Positions 26,679 through 36,533 are shown, numbered from the stretch's first letter. The stretch: 64,000 nucleotides of DNA from Candidatus Gastranaerophilales bacterium (GCA_947589425.1 CANQAV010000001.1:248001-312000); one strand, 5' to 3'. A program made the numbers and translations. Notes: generated by a model not told the origin, from the sequence alone.

Positions 26679-28269
26679 CTTTGAAAATTTTAAGGTGGCG
26701 CTGTTTTCCTTCTCCGATACTAACTGATTTATATCCGTATGCTTCAACAAGCTCATGCTGTAATTTTCTGACCTGTTGTTCTTGAGGCTCAAGCTCAATC
26801 ACTTCGGCGCCTTCCGAAAGTTTTGCAATTGCCGCATTAGCCTCATCAAGCGCAAGCTCGGTTGAATCTTTATAATTTTTATAGCTTTTAATTTCCTGGT
26901 TTTCCTGTGTCATATTAAGCGCCTCTTTGATAACACGCTGAATTTGACTCATTGAATTTGTTCTGACAAAAAATACCGGAATATGATATTCATTAGCGCT
27001 TGATAAAATTTTTGTTCCGCCTTTTGCAAAGTTTTTATGGGCAATTACAAAATCGGCTTCTTCGATATTTCTTACAATTTGAGCATCTATATCAAGCCTT
27101 TCTATTATTTTATCGACAATAGAGCGGGATACTGCATAGATATAGATTTTTTTGTGTTTTTTATTTTCTTTTATGTATTGATTTCTGTCGAAATTAAAAC
27201 TCAGGGGTGATTGATTTCCTTGCTGTACTTTACTTTCAAGCTCTTCAACTTTTTGCATTATATTAATAGACGGTTTTTTAGGCTCAATATAATTTCCGTC
27301 AACTTTTCTAATCTCGGGGCTGATTGGCCAGGAGCGAAGGATGTAATCAACCGCAGTAGCGGAATCTTTATAAATTGCAAGAGTGTTTCTGTCTATAATT
27401 TCGATTACAATTTCAAAAGTCGGCTGTTTTTGACGTTCTAAAACCGTTTTTTGGCATCCTCTGTGCTTAGCTTCATCATCCCCCAAAGTAACGGTATCAA
27501 TTCCGCCGATTAAATCTGACAATGTGGGATTTTTAATCAAATTATCAAGAGTGTTTCCGTGGGCTGTTGCAATAAGCATTACACCACGCTCTGCAATTGT
27601 TCTGGCAGCTGCCGCTTCAAGCTCTGTTCCTATTTCATCAACAACAATAACTTCCGGAGTATGATTTTCGACTGCTTCTATCATTATATCTTTTTGAAAT
27701 TCAGGCTGAGATACCTGCATTCTTCTTGCTTTTCCGATTGCGGGATGTGCGACGTCGCCGTCGCCTGCTATTTCATTTGATGTATCGACAACTACGACAC
27801 GTTTACCCATTTCATCCGCCATAAGACGGGTAATTTCTCTTAATTTTGTAGTTTTTCCGACTCCCGGACGACCTAAGAATAAAATGGATTTATTTTGTAC
27901 AACAAAATCTTTAATACATTCTATCGTGCCTGTTATGACCCTGCCAATTCTACAGGTTAAACCTACAATTTTACCTTGTCTGTTTCTTATAGCGCTGATT
28001 CTGTGAAGTGTTCCCGCAATTCCCGAGCGATTATCCGAAGTAAATTCGGGAAGTTTTTCCACAATAAAATCAAGGTCTTCTCTTGTAATATTATCATTTC
28101 CCAAAGAAAGAATTTTGCCGTTGCCATAGCGAATTTCAGGAATTCTTCCTATATCAAGTACAATTTCAATAGCGTCATCCAAAAGCCCCTCTTGAATGTT
28201 GCGCTTTATCTTGAGGGGCAAAATCTCGATTAATTTTTCTATATCATTTTCAAATTGCACTTCACTCAT
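26671..28269 (-). CDS. Ycf45-like AAA ATPase with C-terminal R3H motif
   Basis: A 532-residue ATPase. Walker A is 'GRPGVGKTTKLREI' and Walker B 'EVIVVDEIGTE', followed by 'AERGVMLIATAHGNTL', the SpoIIIAA/Ycf45 pattern. The C-terminal part is a separate nucleotide-fold region ('KIYIYAVSRSIVDKII') and ends with an R3H-like single-strand nucleic-acid-binding tail ('LQHELVEAYGYKSVSIGEGK', then QRHLKIF). The family is characteristic of cyanobacteria and red-algal plastids. Its function is unknown, presumably nucleic-acid related. The ATG has only a distant AAGG; TATAAA lies seven bases upstream, so it may be leaderless. Confidence 0.92.
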   Translation of the reverse strand: MSEVQFENDIEKLIEILPLKIKRNIQEGLLDDAIEIVLDIGRIPEIRYGNGKILSLGNDNITREDLDFIVEKLPEFTSDNRSGIAGTLHRISAIRNRQGKIVGLTCRIGRVITGTIECIKDFVVQNKSILFLGRPGVGKTTKLREITRLMADEMGKRVVVVDTSNEIAGDGDVAHPAIGKARRMQVSQPEFQKDIMIEAVENHTPEVIVVDEIGTELEAAAARTIAERGVMLIATAHGNTLDNLIKNPTLSDLIGGIDTVTLGDDEAKHRGCQKTVLERQKQPTFEIVIEIIDRNTLAIYKDSATAVDYILRSWPISPEIRKVDGNYIEPKKPSINIMQKVEELESKVQQGNQSPLSFNFDRNQYIKENKKHKKIYIYAVSRSIVDKIIERLDIDAQIVRNIEEADFVIAHKNFAKGGTKILSSANEYHIPVFFVRTNSMSQIQRVIKEALNMTQENQEIKSYKNYKDSTELALDEANAAIAKLSEGAEVIELEPQEQQVRKLQHELVEAYGYKSVSIGEGKQRHLKIFKDE

Positions 28270-28395
28270 TTTTCGCTTTATACCTTACTTATCTGATTAT
28301 ATAATTCCCTTTTTTTAATTATAAGAAACATTTTTTAACAAAAATTGCAACATCTCGAAATAATGTATTTACAACACTTTTAACCTGTTTTTTAA

Positions 28396-29487
28396 TTAAT
28401 TGTTAAACCGAAATATCATAATATCGCCGTCTTGAACGATATAGTCCTTGCCTTCAAGTCTTACAGCCCCTTTTTCACGGGCATTTGCCCAAGAGCCCGA
28501 AGAAACAAAATCATTATATGAAACAACTTCCGCTTTAATAAAGCCTTTTTCAAAATCGCTATGTATAACGCCCGCAGCAGCAGGAGCTTTTGTTCCTTTT
28601 GTTATTGTCCATGCTCTGACTTCTTTTTCGCCCGCCGTGATATAAGTTCTTAAATTTAAGATATCGTAAGCGCATTTAATCATCTTTTCAATACCCGAAT
28701 TTTCAATTCCCAATTCCTTCAGGTAGTTTTTTGCTTCTTCTTCGCCTAAATCAATAAGCTCTTCTTCAAGATTTGCGCAAATGCGAACAATTTGGGCAGT
28801 TTTACCCACAAATTCGTCAACTTTTTTTGTATAATCATTTCCGTTTAACAAATCTGTTTCAGATACATTAAGACAGTATATTACAGGTTTTGCCATTAAA
28901 AGGTGAAAGAAATGAAGCGCTTTTTTCTCATCTTCACTAAAATCGCTCGTATCTATAAATTTACCTTCTTCAAGATAGGGAAGGCATTTTTGAATAACGC
29001 TGTCTTGAATTTTAGCTTCTTTATCGTTACCTTTAACCTGTTTTGCTATTCTTTTTGAAATATTATCCAAAGTCGAAATATCGGCAAGAGCAAGCTCCAT
29101 ATTTATTGTTGTTATATCATCAATCGGATCAATTTTACCGTTTACGTGGATTGTATTAACATCGTCAAAGCATCTTACAACCTGTACAATCGCATCAACT
29201 TCTCTAATGTTGTGCAAAAACTGATTGCCTAAGCCTTCGCCCTTGCTTGCACCTTTTACAAGACCCGCAATATCAACAAATTCAATTGCCGTCGGAATTA
29301 TATTTGTCGTATTAACCATTGGAGCAAGCGTTTCAAGCCTTTCATCAGGCACGTTTACAACTCCGACATTAGGTTCAATTGTACAAAACGGATAATTAGC
29401 GCTTTGAGCGTTTTTAGCACTCGTTAAAGCATTAAATAATGTTGACTTTCCGACATTTGGTAAACCTACTATTCCGACTTTGAGCAT
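28396..29487 (-). CDS. ychF: YchF/Ola1 family ribosome-associated ATPase
   Basis: A 363-residue Obg-family P-loop protein. G1 is 'GLPNVGKSTLFNALT' (residues 7-21) and G3 'DIAGLVKGASKGEGLGNQFL'. The base-specificity motif is 'NVSE' instead of NKxD, which is why the family prefers ATP. A TGS domain ('RAWTITKGTKAPAAAGVIHS') lies at the C-terminus. It binds ribosomes and is linked to stress responses. AAAGGAA precedes the ATG. An AT-rich gap of 126 bases follows it. Confidence 0.97.
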   Translation of the reverse strand: MLKVGIVGLPNVGKSTLFNALTSAKNAQSANYPFCTIEPNVGVVNVPDERLETLAPMVNTTNIIPTAIEFVDIAGLVKGASKGEGLGNQFLHNIREVDAIVQVVRCFDDVNTIHVNGKIDPIDDITTINMELALADISTLDNISKRIAKQVKGNDKEAKIQDSVIQKCLPYLEEGKFIDTSDFSEDEKKALHFFHLLMAKPVIYCLNVSETDLLNGNDYTKKVDEFVGKTAQIVRICANLEEELIDLGEEEAKNYLKELGIENSGIEKMIKCAYDILNLRTYITAGEKEVRAWTITKGTKAPAAAGVIHSDFEKGFIKAEVVSYNDFVSSGSWANAREKGAVRLEGKDYIVQDGDIMIFRFNN

Positions 29488-29706
29488 ATTATTTTCCTTT
29501 TTTCGTATATGGTTATTTTAACATAAAGAAAAAACAGACAAAATTTGTAATGTTTACAACTTTACGAAGTAATATTTCACTAAGCACGCCTTAAAATATG
29601 CACGGATTAAAATAACATTTATTTTTAAATTTTAAAAAAATAGCAATTTTTTAATTAAAAAATACTTTATTATTCTATATAGATTAATTTCAGGAAAGGA
29701 AAGTTT

Positions 29707-30549
29707 ATGGAAGGTTTACAAAGCGTAAAACAAACAGAAGGAGCGGGCATTTATCCCTCAACAAGCCCTGTAAAACCATCTGCTCCCGCTGCACCCGAGC
29801 AGAAAAAAGACGGAGATAAAAAACTTATTGGTGCGCTTGTTGGTCTTGGTGCAGCAGCTATAGCAGGTGTTGCTTTATATAAAACAGGAAAATTAGATAA
29901 AATTAAAAATGCAATTACAAAAAATGCAAATAAAACAACAACGGAATTAAATAATTTCACAACAAAAACAGTACAAGCACTCACTAAAGAAACAGCGAGT
30001 GATACTGCAAAAGCAGTAGATAACGCAAAAAAATTAGTAAACGATACAATACAAAATAATAAAATGCTTCAAGATGCTCAAAACACATTAAGTGAAGCAC
30101 AGAATAAGATTAATATTTACAATGAAGCTCTGCAGGGAAAACTGGATAAAAATGGTCAACTGATAAAAGAGTTTGCTGAATCAACAGTTAATATCAACGG
30201 AAAACCAATGAAGGCATCACATGTAGCAGGAAATTTGGGAAATGCAAAAGGTGATTTGAATAAAGCAAATGAAACTATTAAGAAATTGAGCAATGCAGAA
30301 TCCGTACAACATGCCGGTCAGAAAGCATCCGAAATTATCAATTCGGATATAAGAAATATCGCTCGAAATAAGGCATTAAGAAGTGCAAAAGGAAGAAACA
30401 TGAGTGAAGAAGCAATTGAAAAATTGACATCATGGAATTTAGGCGAAATTTTACGAGAAGAATATTCAAAATATGCCGAAAAAGCAAAACAAGTAGGCAA
30501 AAAATGCCTGTCATTTGAAGAATTTGCAAAAAAAAGATTATCAGCATAA
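29707..30549 (+). CDS. Lineage-specific protein: Pro/Ala-rich N-terminus, one TM, coiled coil
   Basis: Function not recognised. The 280 residues comprise a Pro/Ala/Ser-rich N-terminus ('STSPVKPSAPAAPEQKKDGD'), one hydrophobic Gly/Ala-rich segment (about residues 42-60, 'IGALVGLGAAAIAGVALY'), and a long Lys/Asn/Ala/Thr-rich helical region with heptad character to the end. The architecture (a membrane anchor with a coiled coil) resembles the proteins at 1872 and 51245, though no sequence match is evident. AGGAAAGG precedes the ATG, and the gene is a single transcription unit closed by a strong terminator. Confidence 0.72.
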   Translation: MEGLQSVKQTEGAGIYPSTSPVKPSAPAAPEQKKDGDKKLIGALVGLGAAAIAGVALYKTGKLDKIKNAITKNANKTTTELNNFTTKTVQALTKETASDTAKAVDNAKKLVNDTIQNNKMLQDAQNTLSEAQNKINIYNEALQGKLDKNGQLIKEFAESTVNINGKPMKASHVAGNLGNAKGDLNKANETIKKLSNAESVQHAGQKASEIINSDIRNIARNKALRSAKGRNMSEEAIEKLTSWNLGEILREEYSKYAEKAKQVGKKCLSFEEFAKKRLSA

Positions 30550-30551
30550 AA

Positions 30552-30594
30552 ATATTAAAAAAACCCTTCTTAAAAAGAAGGGCTTTTTTAATAT
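30552..30594. terminator. Strong bidirectional terminator
   Basis: An almost perfect inverted repeat (ATATTAAAAAA-CCCTTCTT / AAGAAGGG-TTTTTTAATAT) with a short loop. It fills the gap between the coiled-coil gene and convergent mscL. Confidence 0.92.
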
Positions 30595-31071
30595 CTATAT
30601 TTCAGACGTACAATAAGGGCATCTTGTTGCCTGTATATTAATTTCGCTAAAACATTTGGGGCAGATTTTTGTTTGGGGCTGAGCTTCTTCACATTCCTTT
30701 TGAGCCGCCGCTCTTAATTTATTTATAAATTTAATCAAAAGAAATACCGCAAACGCAACGAATACAAAACTGATTAAAGTATTTATAAAAAGTCCGTAGT
30801 TAATTGTAACCGCCCCTGCCGATTGCGCCGCTTCCAAAGAAGGATAGTGAATAATTTTGCCTTCATAATCAGGCAGGGTTAAATACAAATTTGTAAAATC
30901 AACCTTACCCATAAGCCAGCCCATAGGAGGCATTATTATATCTTTCACCATTGAATCGACAATTTTTCCGAATGCCGCCCCGATTATAATACCTACCGCC
31001 ATATCGATAACATTTCCTTTTATGGCAAATGTTTTAAATTCATCGGCATATCTTTTAAATCTTGCTAACAT
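30595..31071 (-). CDS. mscL: MscL, large-conductance mechanosensitive channel with zinc ribbon
   Basis: The 158-residue pentameric inner-membrane channel that releases solutes on hypo-osmotic shock. The N-terminal helix and TM1 read '[20 protein letters not shown]' followed by [18 protein letters not shown], then a periplasmic loop and TM2 (about residues 95-115). Beyond the core it carries a C-terminal CxxC-x10-CxxC zinc ribbon (Cys137, Cys140, Cys151, Cys154), an extension found in some MscL proteins. AGGAG precedes the ATG, and the flavoprotein gene lies ten bases upstream. Confidence 0.96.
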   Translation of the reverse strand: MLARFKRYADEFKTFAIKGNVIDMAVGIIIGAAFGKIVDSMVKDIIMPPMGWLMGKVDFTNLYLTLPDYEGKIIHYPSLEAAQSAGAVTINYGLFINTLISFVFVAFAVFLLIKFINKLRAAAQKECEEAQPQTKICPKCFSEINIQATRCPYCTSEI

Positions 31072-31080
31072 AATTTACTC

Positions 31081-32454
31081 CTATCTTTTAGCAATTACTC
31101 TTGCGGCATATACCCCTGATGCGCTTGCCTGCATTAAACCTCTGGTAACGCCTGCGCCATCGCCTATTGCAAAGAGGTTTTTCACGCCCATGGTTTCAAG
31201 TTCATTTGAGATTAAAACCCTTGCAGAATAAAATTTCACTTCAACACCATACAAAAGAGTATAGCGTGATGCAACCCCCGGAGCTATCTTATCAAGAGCA
31301 TAAAGCATTTCGATTATGCTTAGAAGCTGACGATATGGTAATACAAGGCTTAAATCCCCCGGTGTTGCACACTCGAGTGTCGGTTTTATTATTGATTCTT
31401 TAATTCTTTGAGGAGTTGAGCGTCTTCCTTCCAATAAATCGCCAAATCTTTGAACTAAAATACCTCCGGATAACATATTAGCCAAAGAAGCAATATGCTG
31501 ACCGTATTTAATAGGCTCATGGAAAGGCTCTGTAAACTTTTTGGATACAAGAAGGGCAAAGTTTGTATTAGGTGTTTTTTTGTCGGCATAAGAATGTCCG
31601 TTTACGGTTGAAATTCCGTTATAATTTTCGTTTACAACTTCGCCGTTGGGATTCATGCAAAATGTTCTTACTTCGTCTCCGAAAGTCGGCGAATGGTATA
31701 TTAATTTTGATTCATATAATCTTGAAGTAATAGGCTCCATAACCGCAGCGGGCAGTTCCACTCTGACGCCGACATCAACCGCATTATTCACCATTTCAAT
31801 TTTATTTGCCAAAAATTGCTGTGAAAGCCAATCCGCACCTTCCCTTCCCGGAGCAACAATTACATAATCGGCAAAATATTCTTTTCCCGAAGAAGTTGTA
31901 AAACCCTTAATTACATTATCTTTTATTATAAGGTCGCAAACTTTTTCGTTGTTTATTATATCAATTCTTGAACTCAAATAATCCTGCATTGATTTTAAAA
32001 CTGATAGGGATTTTTCCGTACCCAAATGGCGGACGGGCGAATGTACGAGTTTTAATTCCGCCAATGTAGCAGCATGCTCAATATCGGCAAAATCGGCTTT
32101 GTTTGTACCGAAAACCGTTTGTGTTGCACCGTGGTTTAAATAGATATTATCGCAATATTCAATTAAATTTTCGACATCATTATAAGGCATATAATCAACA
32201 AGATGTCCGCCAACTTCGGGTGTCAGGGTCAATTTGCCGTCAGAAAATGCTCCGGCACCGCCCCAACCGCACAAAAGCCCGCATGTTTTACAGCTTAAGC
32301 ATTGCTTAACACCTTCTCTTAAGGGACATTTTCTTTTTTCTATGCGTGAGCCTTTTTCAATTAAAAGCACTTTCCAATCCGGCTTTAACTTAACAATTTC
32401 AAGTGCACTGAATATACCCGCAGGTCCGCCCCCAACTATAGCTACATTGTACAT
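31081..32454 (-). CDS. FAD-dependent oxidoreductase (COG2509 type)
   Basis: A 457-residue flavoprotein. The N-terminal dinucleotide motif is 'VAIVGGGPAGIFSALEI' with 'LLIEKGSRIEKRKCP', followed by a Cys-rich stretch (about residues 43-62, containing 'CLSCKTCGLLCG') and 'GWGGAGAFSDGKLTL', which together define the COG2509 NAD(FAD)-utilizing dehydrogenases. The C-terminus has the second FAD contact 'NLFAIGDGAGVTRGLMQAS'. The physiological substrate is unknown. AAAGGAA precedes the ATG. It probably forms a two-gene unit with mscL, ten bases apart. Confidence 0.9.
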   Translation of the reverse strand: MYNVAIVGGGPAGIFSALEIVKLKPDWKVLLIEKGSRIEKRKCPLREGVKQCLSCKTCGLLCGWGGAGAFSDGKLTLTPEVGGHLVDYMPYNDVENLIEYCDNIYLNHGATQTVFGTNKADFADIEHAATLAELKLVHSPVRHLGTEKSLSVLKSMQDYLSSRIDIINNEKVCDLIIKDNVIKGFTTSSGKEYFADYVIVAPGREGADWLSQQFLANKIEMVNNAVDVGVRVELPAAVMEPITSRLYESKLIYHSPTFGDEVRTFCMNPNGEVVNENYNGISTVNGHSYADKKTPNTNFALLVSKKFTEPFHEPIKYGQHIASLANMLSGGILVQRFGDLLEGRRSTPQRIKESIIKPTLECATPGDLSLVLPYRQLLSIIEMLYALDKIAPGVASRYTLLYGVEVKFYSARVLISNELETMGVKNLFAIGDGAGVTRGLMQASASGVYAARVIAKR

Positions 32455-32536
32455 CTTATTTCCTTTATAATATTATTAACACGAGGGAAAATCCTATTTT
32501 ATATTACTACAAACAAATTAATTAAAAAATTTTTCC

Positions 32537-32565
32537 TTGAATTTTTAACATTCGTTTAATATTAT
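32537..32565 (+). promoter_or_regulatory. Candidate clpP promoter
   Basis: TTGAAT (32537-32542), a 17-base spacer and TATTAT (32560-32565), with the clpP ATG 27 bases further on. Confidence 0.5.
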
Positions 32566-32591
32566 AAATGTGTAGATAATAGGGCAAAAAT

Positions 32592-33203
32592 ATGAACGGA
32601 ATAAACGAATTTAAAATAACGGATTATGTACCTACCGTAATTGAAGCAAGCAGCAGAGGGGAAAGGTCATTTGACATATTTTCAAGACTTTTAAGAGAAA
32701 GAATAGTTTTTTTGGGCTCGGAAATTGATGATGATGTTGCAAATTCAATTGTTGCTCAGCTTTTACTTTTAGACAGCGAAAATTCCGAAAAAGATATTAT
32801 GCTCTATATAAATTCCCCCGGCGGAGTCATAACCGCAGGAATGGCGATTTATGACACAATGAAGCTCATAAAAGCTCCTGTTTCAACAATCTGCCTCGGA
32901 GATGCGGCATCTATGGGCGCATTTTTGCTTTCAGGAGGAGAAAAAGGCAAACGTCTTGCTCTCCCGAATTCAAGAATTATGATTCACCAGCCTTTAGGCG
33001 GTGCAAAAGGTCAGGCAACCGATATTGAAATTGAAGCCAAAGAAATCTTAAGAATGAAAGCGATGTTAAACGGTCTTTTAGCCGAACACACCGGTCAAGA
33101 TATTGAAACAATCAAAAAAGATACCGAGCGTGATAACTTCATGAGTGCTCAGGAAGCCCTTGAATACGGACTTATAGACAAAATTATCGAAAAAAATGCA
33201 TAA
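32592..33203 (+). CDS. clpP: ClpP, ATP-dependent protease proteolytic subunit
   Basis: A 203-residue ClpP serine peptidase that works with ClpX or a Hsp100 ATPase. The catalytic triad is in register: Ser107 ('[14 protein letters not shown]'), His132 ('[12 protein letters not shown]') and Asp181 ('ERDNFMS'). The oxyanion segment '[17 protein letters not shown]' is intact. Start and length are standard. No clpX lies next to it; the next gene is bioA, whose start overlaps the clpP stop by eight bases. Confidence 0.97.
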   Translation: MNGINEFKITDYVPTVIEASSRGERSFDIFSRLLRERIVFLGSEIDDDVANSIVAQLLLLDSENSEKDIMLYINSPGGVITAGMAIYDTMKLIKAPVSTICLGDAASMGAFLLSGGEKGKRLALPNSRIMIHQPLGGAKGQATDIEIEAKEILRMKAMLNGLLAEHTGQDIETIKKDTERDNFMSAQEALEYGLIDKIIEKNA

Positions 33204-34569
33204 TCTTATGAACGGAATTGACTGGCAAAAAGAAGACCTCAACTATATTTGGCATCCCTGTTCACAGATGAAAGATTATATTGACCTTCCTCCGATTATA
33301 ATTGAAAGAGGGGAAGGAATTAATCTCTATGACATTGAAGGCAAATGCTATAAAGATGTTGTAAGTTCGTGGTGGTGTAATTTATTGGGTCACTGCAACC
33401 CTAAAATTTCCGCCCGTCTTAAAAAACAGGCAGATACTCTTGAACATGTCATCTTTGCAAATTTCTCCCACAAAGGAATTATAGAGCTCTGTATGAGGTT
33501 ATCTAAAGTCATGCCTCATGGACTTAAAAAATTTAACTTTTCGGATAACGGCTCATCTTCCGTTGAAATGGCAATGAAAATGAGTTTTCAATATTTTCAA
33601 CAGACGGGTCAAACGCAAAAAACACGTTTTATGGCGCTAAGCGACGCTTATCACGGAGAAACAATTGCGGCATTATCCGCAGGAGATTGCGACCTTTACA
33701 CAAAGATATATAAACCGATATTAATGGATATTATAAGAATAAAAGCTCCCGACTGTTACAGGTGCCCCTATAACAAAACAAGAGATAACTGCGATTGCGA
33801 ATGTTTCTCGGACTGTATCAAGCAATTTGAAAAATACGGAAATGTAACGGCAGGATTTTTAATTGAGCCTCTGCTTCAAGGAAGTGCGGGAATGAAAATA
33901 TATCCGCCTTTATATTTAAAAAAATTGAGGCAGATATGCGATAAATATAACGTTCATATCATAGCCGATGAAATTGCAACAGGATTTTATCGAACGGGAA
34001 AATTCTTTGCATTTGACCATGCAAAAACAAGCCCCGACATAATGTGTATTTCAAAAGGATTAACGGGCGGTTATATGCCAATGGCGGCAGTTGTTACAAA
34101 CGATAAAATATATGATGCTTTTTTTGATGAATATAAAACAAAAAAAGCCTTTATGCACTCTCATACATATGCCGGAAATCCTCTGGGAGCTTCTTGTGCG
34201 CTTGCTGTACTGGATATTTTGGATGAAGGCAAAATTCAAAAACATCTTGAAGCTGTTACACCTTATTTTAACGCTTTAATAAAAGAAAAGTTTCTCAATT
34301 TAAAAAACACGGGCGAAGTTCGCTCAATCGGGCTTATTAATGCAATTGAAATCGTACTTGATAAAAATAAAAAACAAAGCTTTGACCCTTCCTTAAGGCT
34401 TGGTTATCAAATTTATAAAAAAGCACTTAAAAAAGGTGTTCTTCTTCGTCCTTTGGGAGATGTAATATATTTTAACCCTCCTTTGATAATTGAGAAGAAA
34501 GACATGGATTTTGTCGTTAAAACGGCATACGATTGCACAATTGAAACACTTAAGGAAAACGGTTTTTAA
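33196..34569 (+). CDS. bioA: BioA, adenosylmethionine-8-amino-7-oxononanoate aminotransferase
   Basis: A PLP-dependent class III aminotransferase of biotin synthesis, 457 residues. The N-terminus '[12 protein letters not shown]' is typical of BioA and contacts substrate. '[14 protein letters not shown]' binds the PLP phosphate, '[13 protein letters not shown]' holds the ring-binding Asp, and Lys287 in '[15 protein letters not shown]' forms the Schiff base. A Cys-rich loop (six Cys between residues 187 and 207) stands out. No other bio genes are near. It overlaps clpP by eight bases and the convergent GNAT-like gene by four. Confidence 0.93.
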   Translation: MHNLMNGIDWQKEDLNYIWHPCSQMKDYIDLPPIIIERGEGINLYDIEGKCYKDVVSSWWCNLLGHCNPKISARLKKQADTLEHVIFANFSHKGIIELCMRLSKVMPHGLKKFNFSDNGSSSVEMAMKMSFQYFQQTGQTQKTRFMALSDAYHGETIAALSAGDCDLYTKIYKPILMDIIRIKAPDCYRCPYNKTRDNCDCECFSDCIKQFEKYGNVTAGFLIEPLLQGSAGMKIYPPLYLKKLRQICDKYNVHIIADEIATGFYRTGKFFAFDHAKTSPDIMCISKGLTGGYMPMAAVVTNDKIYDAFFDEYKTKKAFMHSHTYAGNPLGASCALAVLDILDEGKIQKHLEAVTPYFNALIKEKFLNLKNTGEVRSIGLINAIEIVLDKNKKQSFDPSLRLGYQIYKKALKKGVLLRPLGDVIYFNPPLIIEKKDMDFVVKTAYDCTIETLKENGF

Positions 34570-35168
34570 ATTGTTTCATCAACCAAAACAATGTCTGAAT
34601 TTGTATGAATTTTGTTCTGTTCAATCAAATTATCAAATTTATTTTTGTTTAAAAATGCCTTTCTTTTACCTAAATTTTTAAAATGACATTGATTGTAATA
34701 AAAATTTTCCGTGTTTTCATTGAACCTTACAAATCTGACTTCAATGTTTTTATTTGCCCTTTTTGCACATTTTGCAAGAAAAGCAAGCATTGTTTCACCT
34801 ATATATTTAAGCCTTAAATTTGTTTGAAATTGAGATGAAAAAATCGGAGCAGTTTCAATATGTTCAAGCGACAATATGTTTTTATCGTCTGCGGTTTCGC
34901 AAAAACAGATTGCTTGACCGTCTTTATCTTCCATGGAATAAAAATTTGCATCGTCATAATACACTTCATAGCCGCACATCATAGGATTTACATATAAATT
35001 TCCATACCAAATCGGGTTTTTTTCCGCTTTTTCAAATTCAACACTGTCACTTTCATCATCAAGAAGATAAATATTAACTTCCTGTCTGTTATGTTCATCG
35101 CCGACATAAGCTTTTGCTTTAAGAGTTTTTTGAAAGCAGAGATTATTTTTCAAAGGGGTTATTTTCAT
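34566..35168 (-). CDS. GNAT-like acetyltransferase fold protein, lineage-specific
   Basis: A 200-residue protein with an N-terminus ('MKITPLKNNLCFQKTLK') resembling other unknown proteins in this window. The C-terminal half fits a GNAT core: 'YIGETMLAFLAKCAKRANK' corresponds to the acetyl-CoA-binding motif A helix, and 'EVRFVRFNENTENFYYNQCH' to motif B (n..a..fY...GF). The canonical Q/RxxGxG/A pyrophosphate loop is degenerate ('RLKYIGET'), so catalysis is uncertain. There is no signal peptide. The start is uncertain because no clear ribosome site precedes 35168. Its stop shares TTAA with bioA. Confidence 0.65.
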   Translation of the reverse strand: MKITPLKNNLCFQKTLKAKAYVGDEHNRQEVNIYLLDDESDSVEFEKAEKNPIWYGNLYVNPMMCGYEVYYDDANFYSMEDKDGQAICFCETADDKNILSLEHIETAPIFSSQFQTNLRLKYIGETMLAFLAKCAKRANKNIEVRFVRFNENTENFYYNQCHFKNLGKRKAFLNKNKFDNLIEQNKIHTNSDIVLVDETI

Positions 35169-35203
35169 ATCATATTAAAACCCCAAAAAAACATATTTTG
35201 CCG

Positions 35204-36454
35204 TTAAAATTCGATTAATTCACTATATGTTTTAATTGCATAATTATCGCTCATTCCTGAAATATAGTCAATTATAGCCTGTTTATAGTCAACTTCATTT
35301 TCAATATCATAAATTATTTGATTTTTATATTTTCTTAAATTATGCAAATCTATATCTATGTTTGAATATTTTATGAGCCAATCCGAAAAATCAACAGTCA
35401 AGGTAGGATAAAATTTAGTATATTTCATAAGACGTTTAATAGTATTTTTGCCGTCGTAATAGTCATAAAGAAAATCAAATATTGCTTCAAGCACAAGCTG
35501 AGCGTATTTCATAAAAGGTTTAAATCTTTTGTTTGAATATATTTTCTGATAGTTAAATTTTTTGATTTTATTCATCATATCGTAATATTCGCTTGAAAAA
35601 GCAAGCCCTTTATCGGGATTTGAATTGATACATAAATTTGTTATAAATTCATGTATCAAAGAGGATGTATTTACGTCTTTAAATCTTATTTTCTTCTTCA
35701 TTACTTCTTGTGCCAATTGTTTTAGAGTAATCATATCAACTTTTTCAAAAAATCTATAGTTATAAGCATCTTCAATATCACGTCCCAGATAAGCAATTTT
35801 ATCCGAAATTTTCACCACGCAGCCCTCATAGGTATAGGGCATCTGATGCCCTTTTTCAATATTTTCAAGGTCAATGAAGTCGTTTCTTGGTTTAATAAAA
35901 TTTTCGTTAACTTCCCCGCAGTGGCATACTATTCCGTCACGCACCGCATAGGTTAAATTCATATTTTCCTTAAAACCGCTGTAATTAGGAAGGGTTTCAA
36001 TATAATCAACAAATCGAAGGGAATTTTTTTCATGCCAGAATTTCTTTTGAAAACCGTGTTTATCCATTATTTTTTCAATTATTCGCTCTCCGTGATGCCC
36101 GAAAGGGCTATGACCCAAATCGTGACCCAGTGCAATTGCTTCAGCCAAAGAAACATTAAGCCCCAGAGCTTTTGCAATTGTTTTTGATATGCTTGCAACA
36201 TGGTTAACATGCTCAATTCTTGTACAGATATGATCATTATTGGTTGCAAAAAAAACCTGAGTTTTATGTTTAAGACGCCTGTATGCACTTGAGTGCAAAA
36301 TTCTTGTAGCATCTCTGTCAAAAGGAGTTCTGATATCAAAAGGTTTGTTTGCAAGAGGATGAAGTCTTGTAATTGCATTTTCCCATTTGGGATTATTTTC
36401 ATCCGTTGAATATTCGCAAAATAAATTTTTATTTAATTCAATTGTTTTTTCCAT
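35204..36454 (-). CDS. dgt: dGTPase-family deoxynucleotide triphosphohydrolase
   Basis: An HD-domain dNTP triphosphohydrolase of 416 residues. It has the family N-terminus 'RDATRILHSSAYRRLKHKTQ', 'CTRIEHVNHVASI' (first metal His), 'ALGHDLGHSPFGHHGE' (HD pair and following His) and 'YEGCVVKISDKIAYLGRDIE' (the later metal Asp). It controls dNTP pools, with a likely antiviral or replication-fidelity effect in some bacteria. GGGGAA lies seven bases before the ATG. It diverges from the phosphoesterase gene at 36549. Confidence 0.94.
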   Translation of the reverse strand: MEKTIELNKNLFCEYSTDENNPKWENAITRLHPLANKPFDIRTPFDRDATRILHSSAYRRLKHKTQVFFATNNDHICTRIEHVNHVASISKTIAKALGLNVSLAEAIALGHDLGHSPFGHHGERIIEKIMDKHGFQKKFWHEKNSLRFVDYIETLPNYSGFKENMNLTYAVRDGIVCHCGEVNENFIKPRNDFIDLENIEKGHQMPYTYEGCVVKISDKIAYLGRDIEDAYNYRFFEKVDMITLKQLAQEVMKKKIRFKDVNTSSLIHEFITNLCINSNPDKGLAFSSEYYDMMNKIKKFNYQKIYSNKRFKPFMKYAQLVLEAIFDFLYDYYDGKNTIKRLMKYTKFYPTLTVDFSDWLIKYSNIDIDLHNLRKYKNQIIYDIENEVDYKQAIIDYISGMSDNYAIKTYSELIEF

Positions 36455-36533
36455 TTTAAATTCCCCGTTTATATGTATATTATACGTAATTTTGTTGATT
36501 TTTGTATCATTTATGTATTTTATTTTGGGAAAG

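Noticed and set aside
25989-26798. Longer 269-codon version of the metallopeptidase
   Set aside because: It would overlap the Ycf45-like gene by 128 bases; the ATG at 26678 gives a typical coupled overlap and retains the whole domain.
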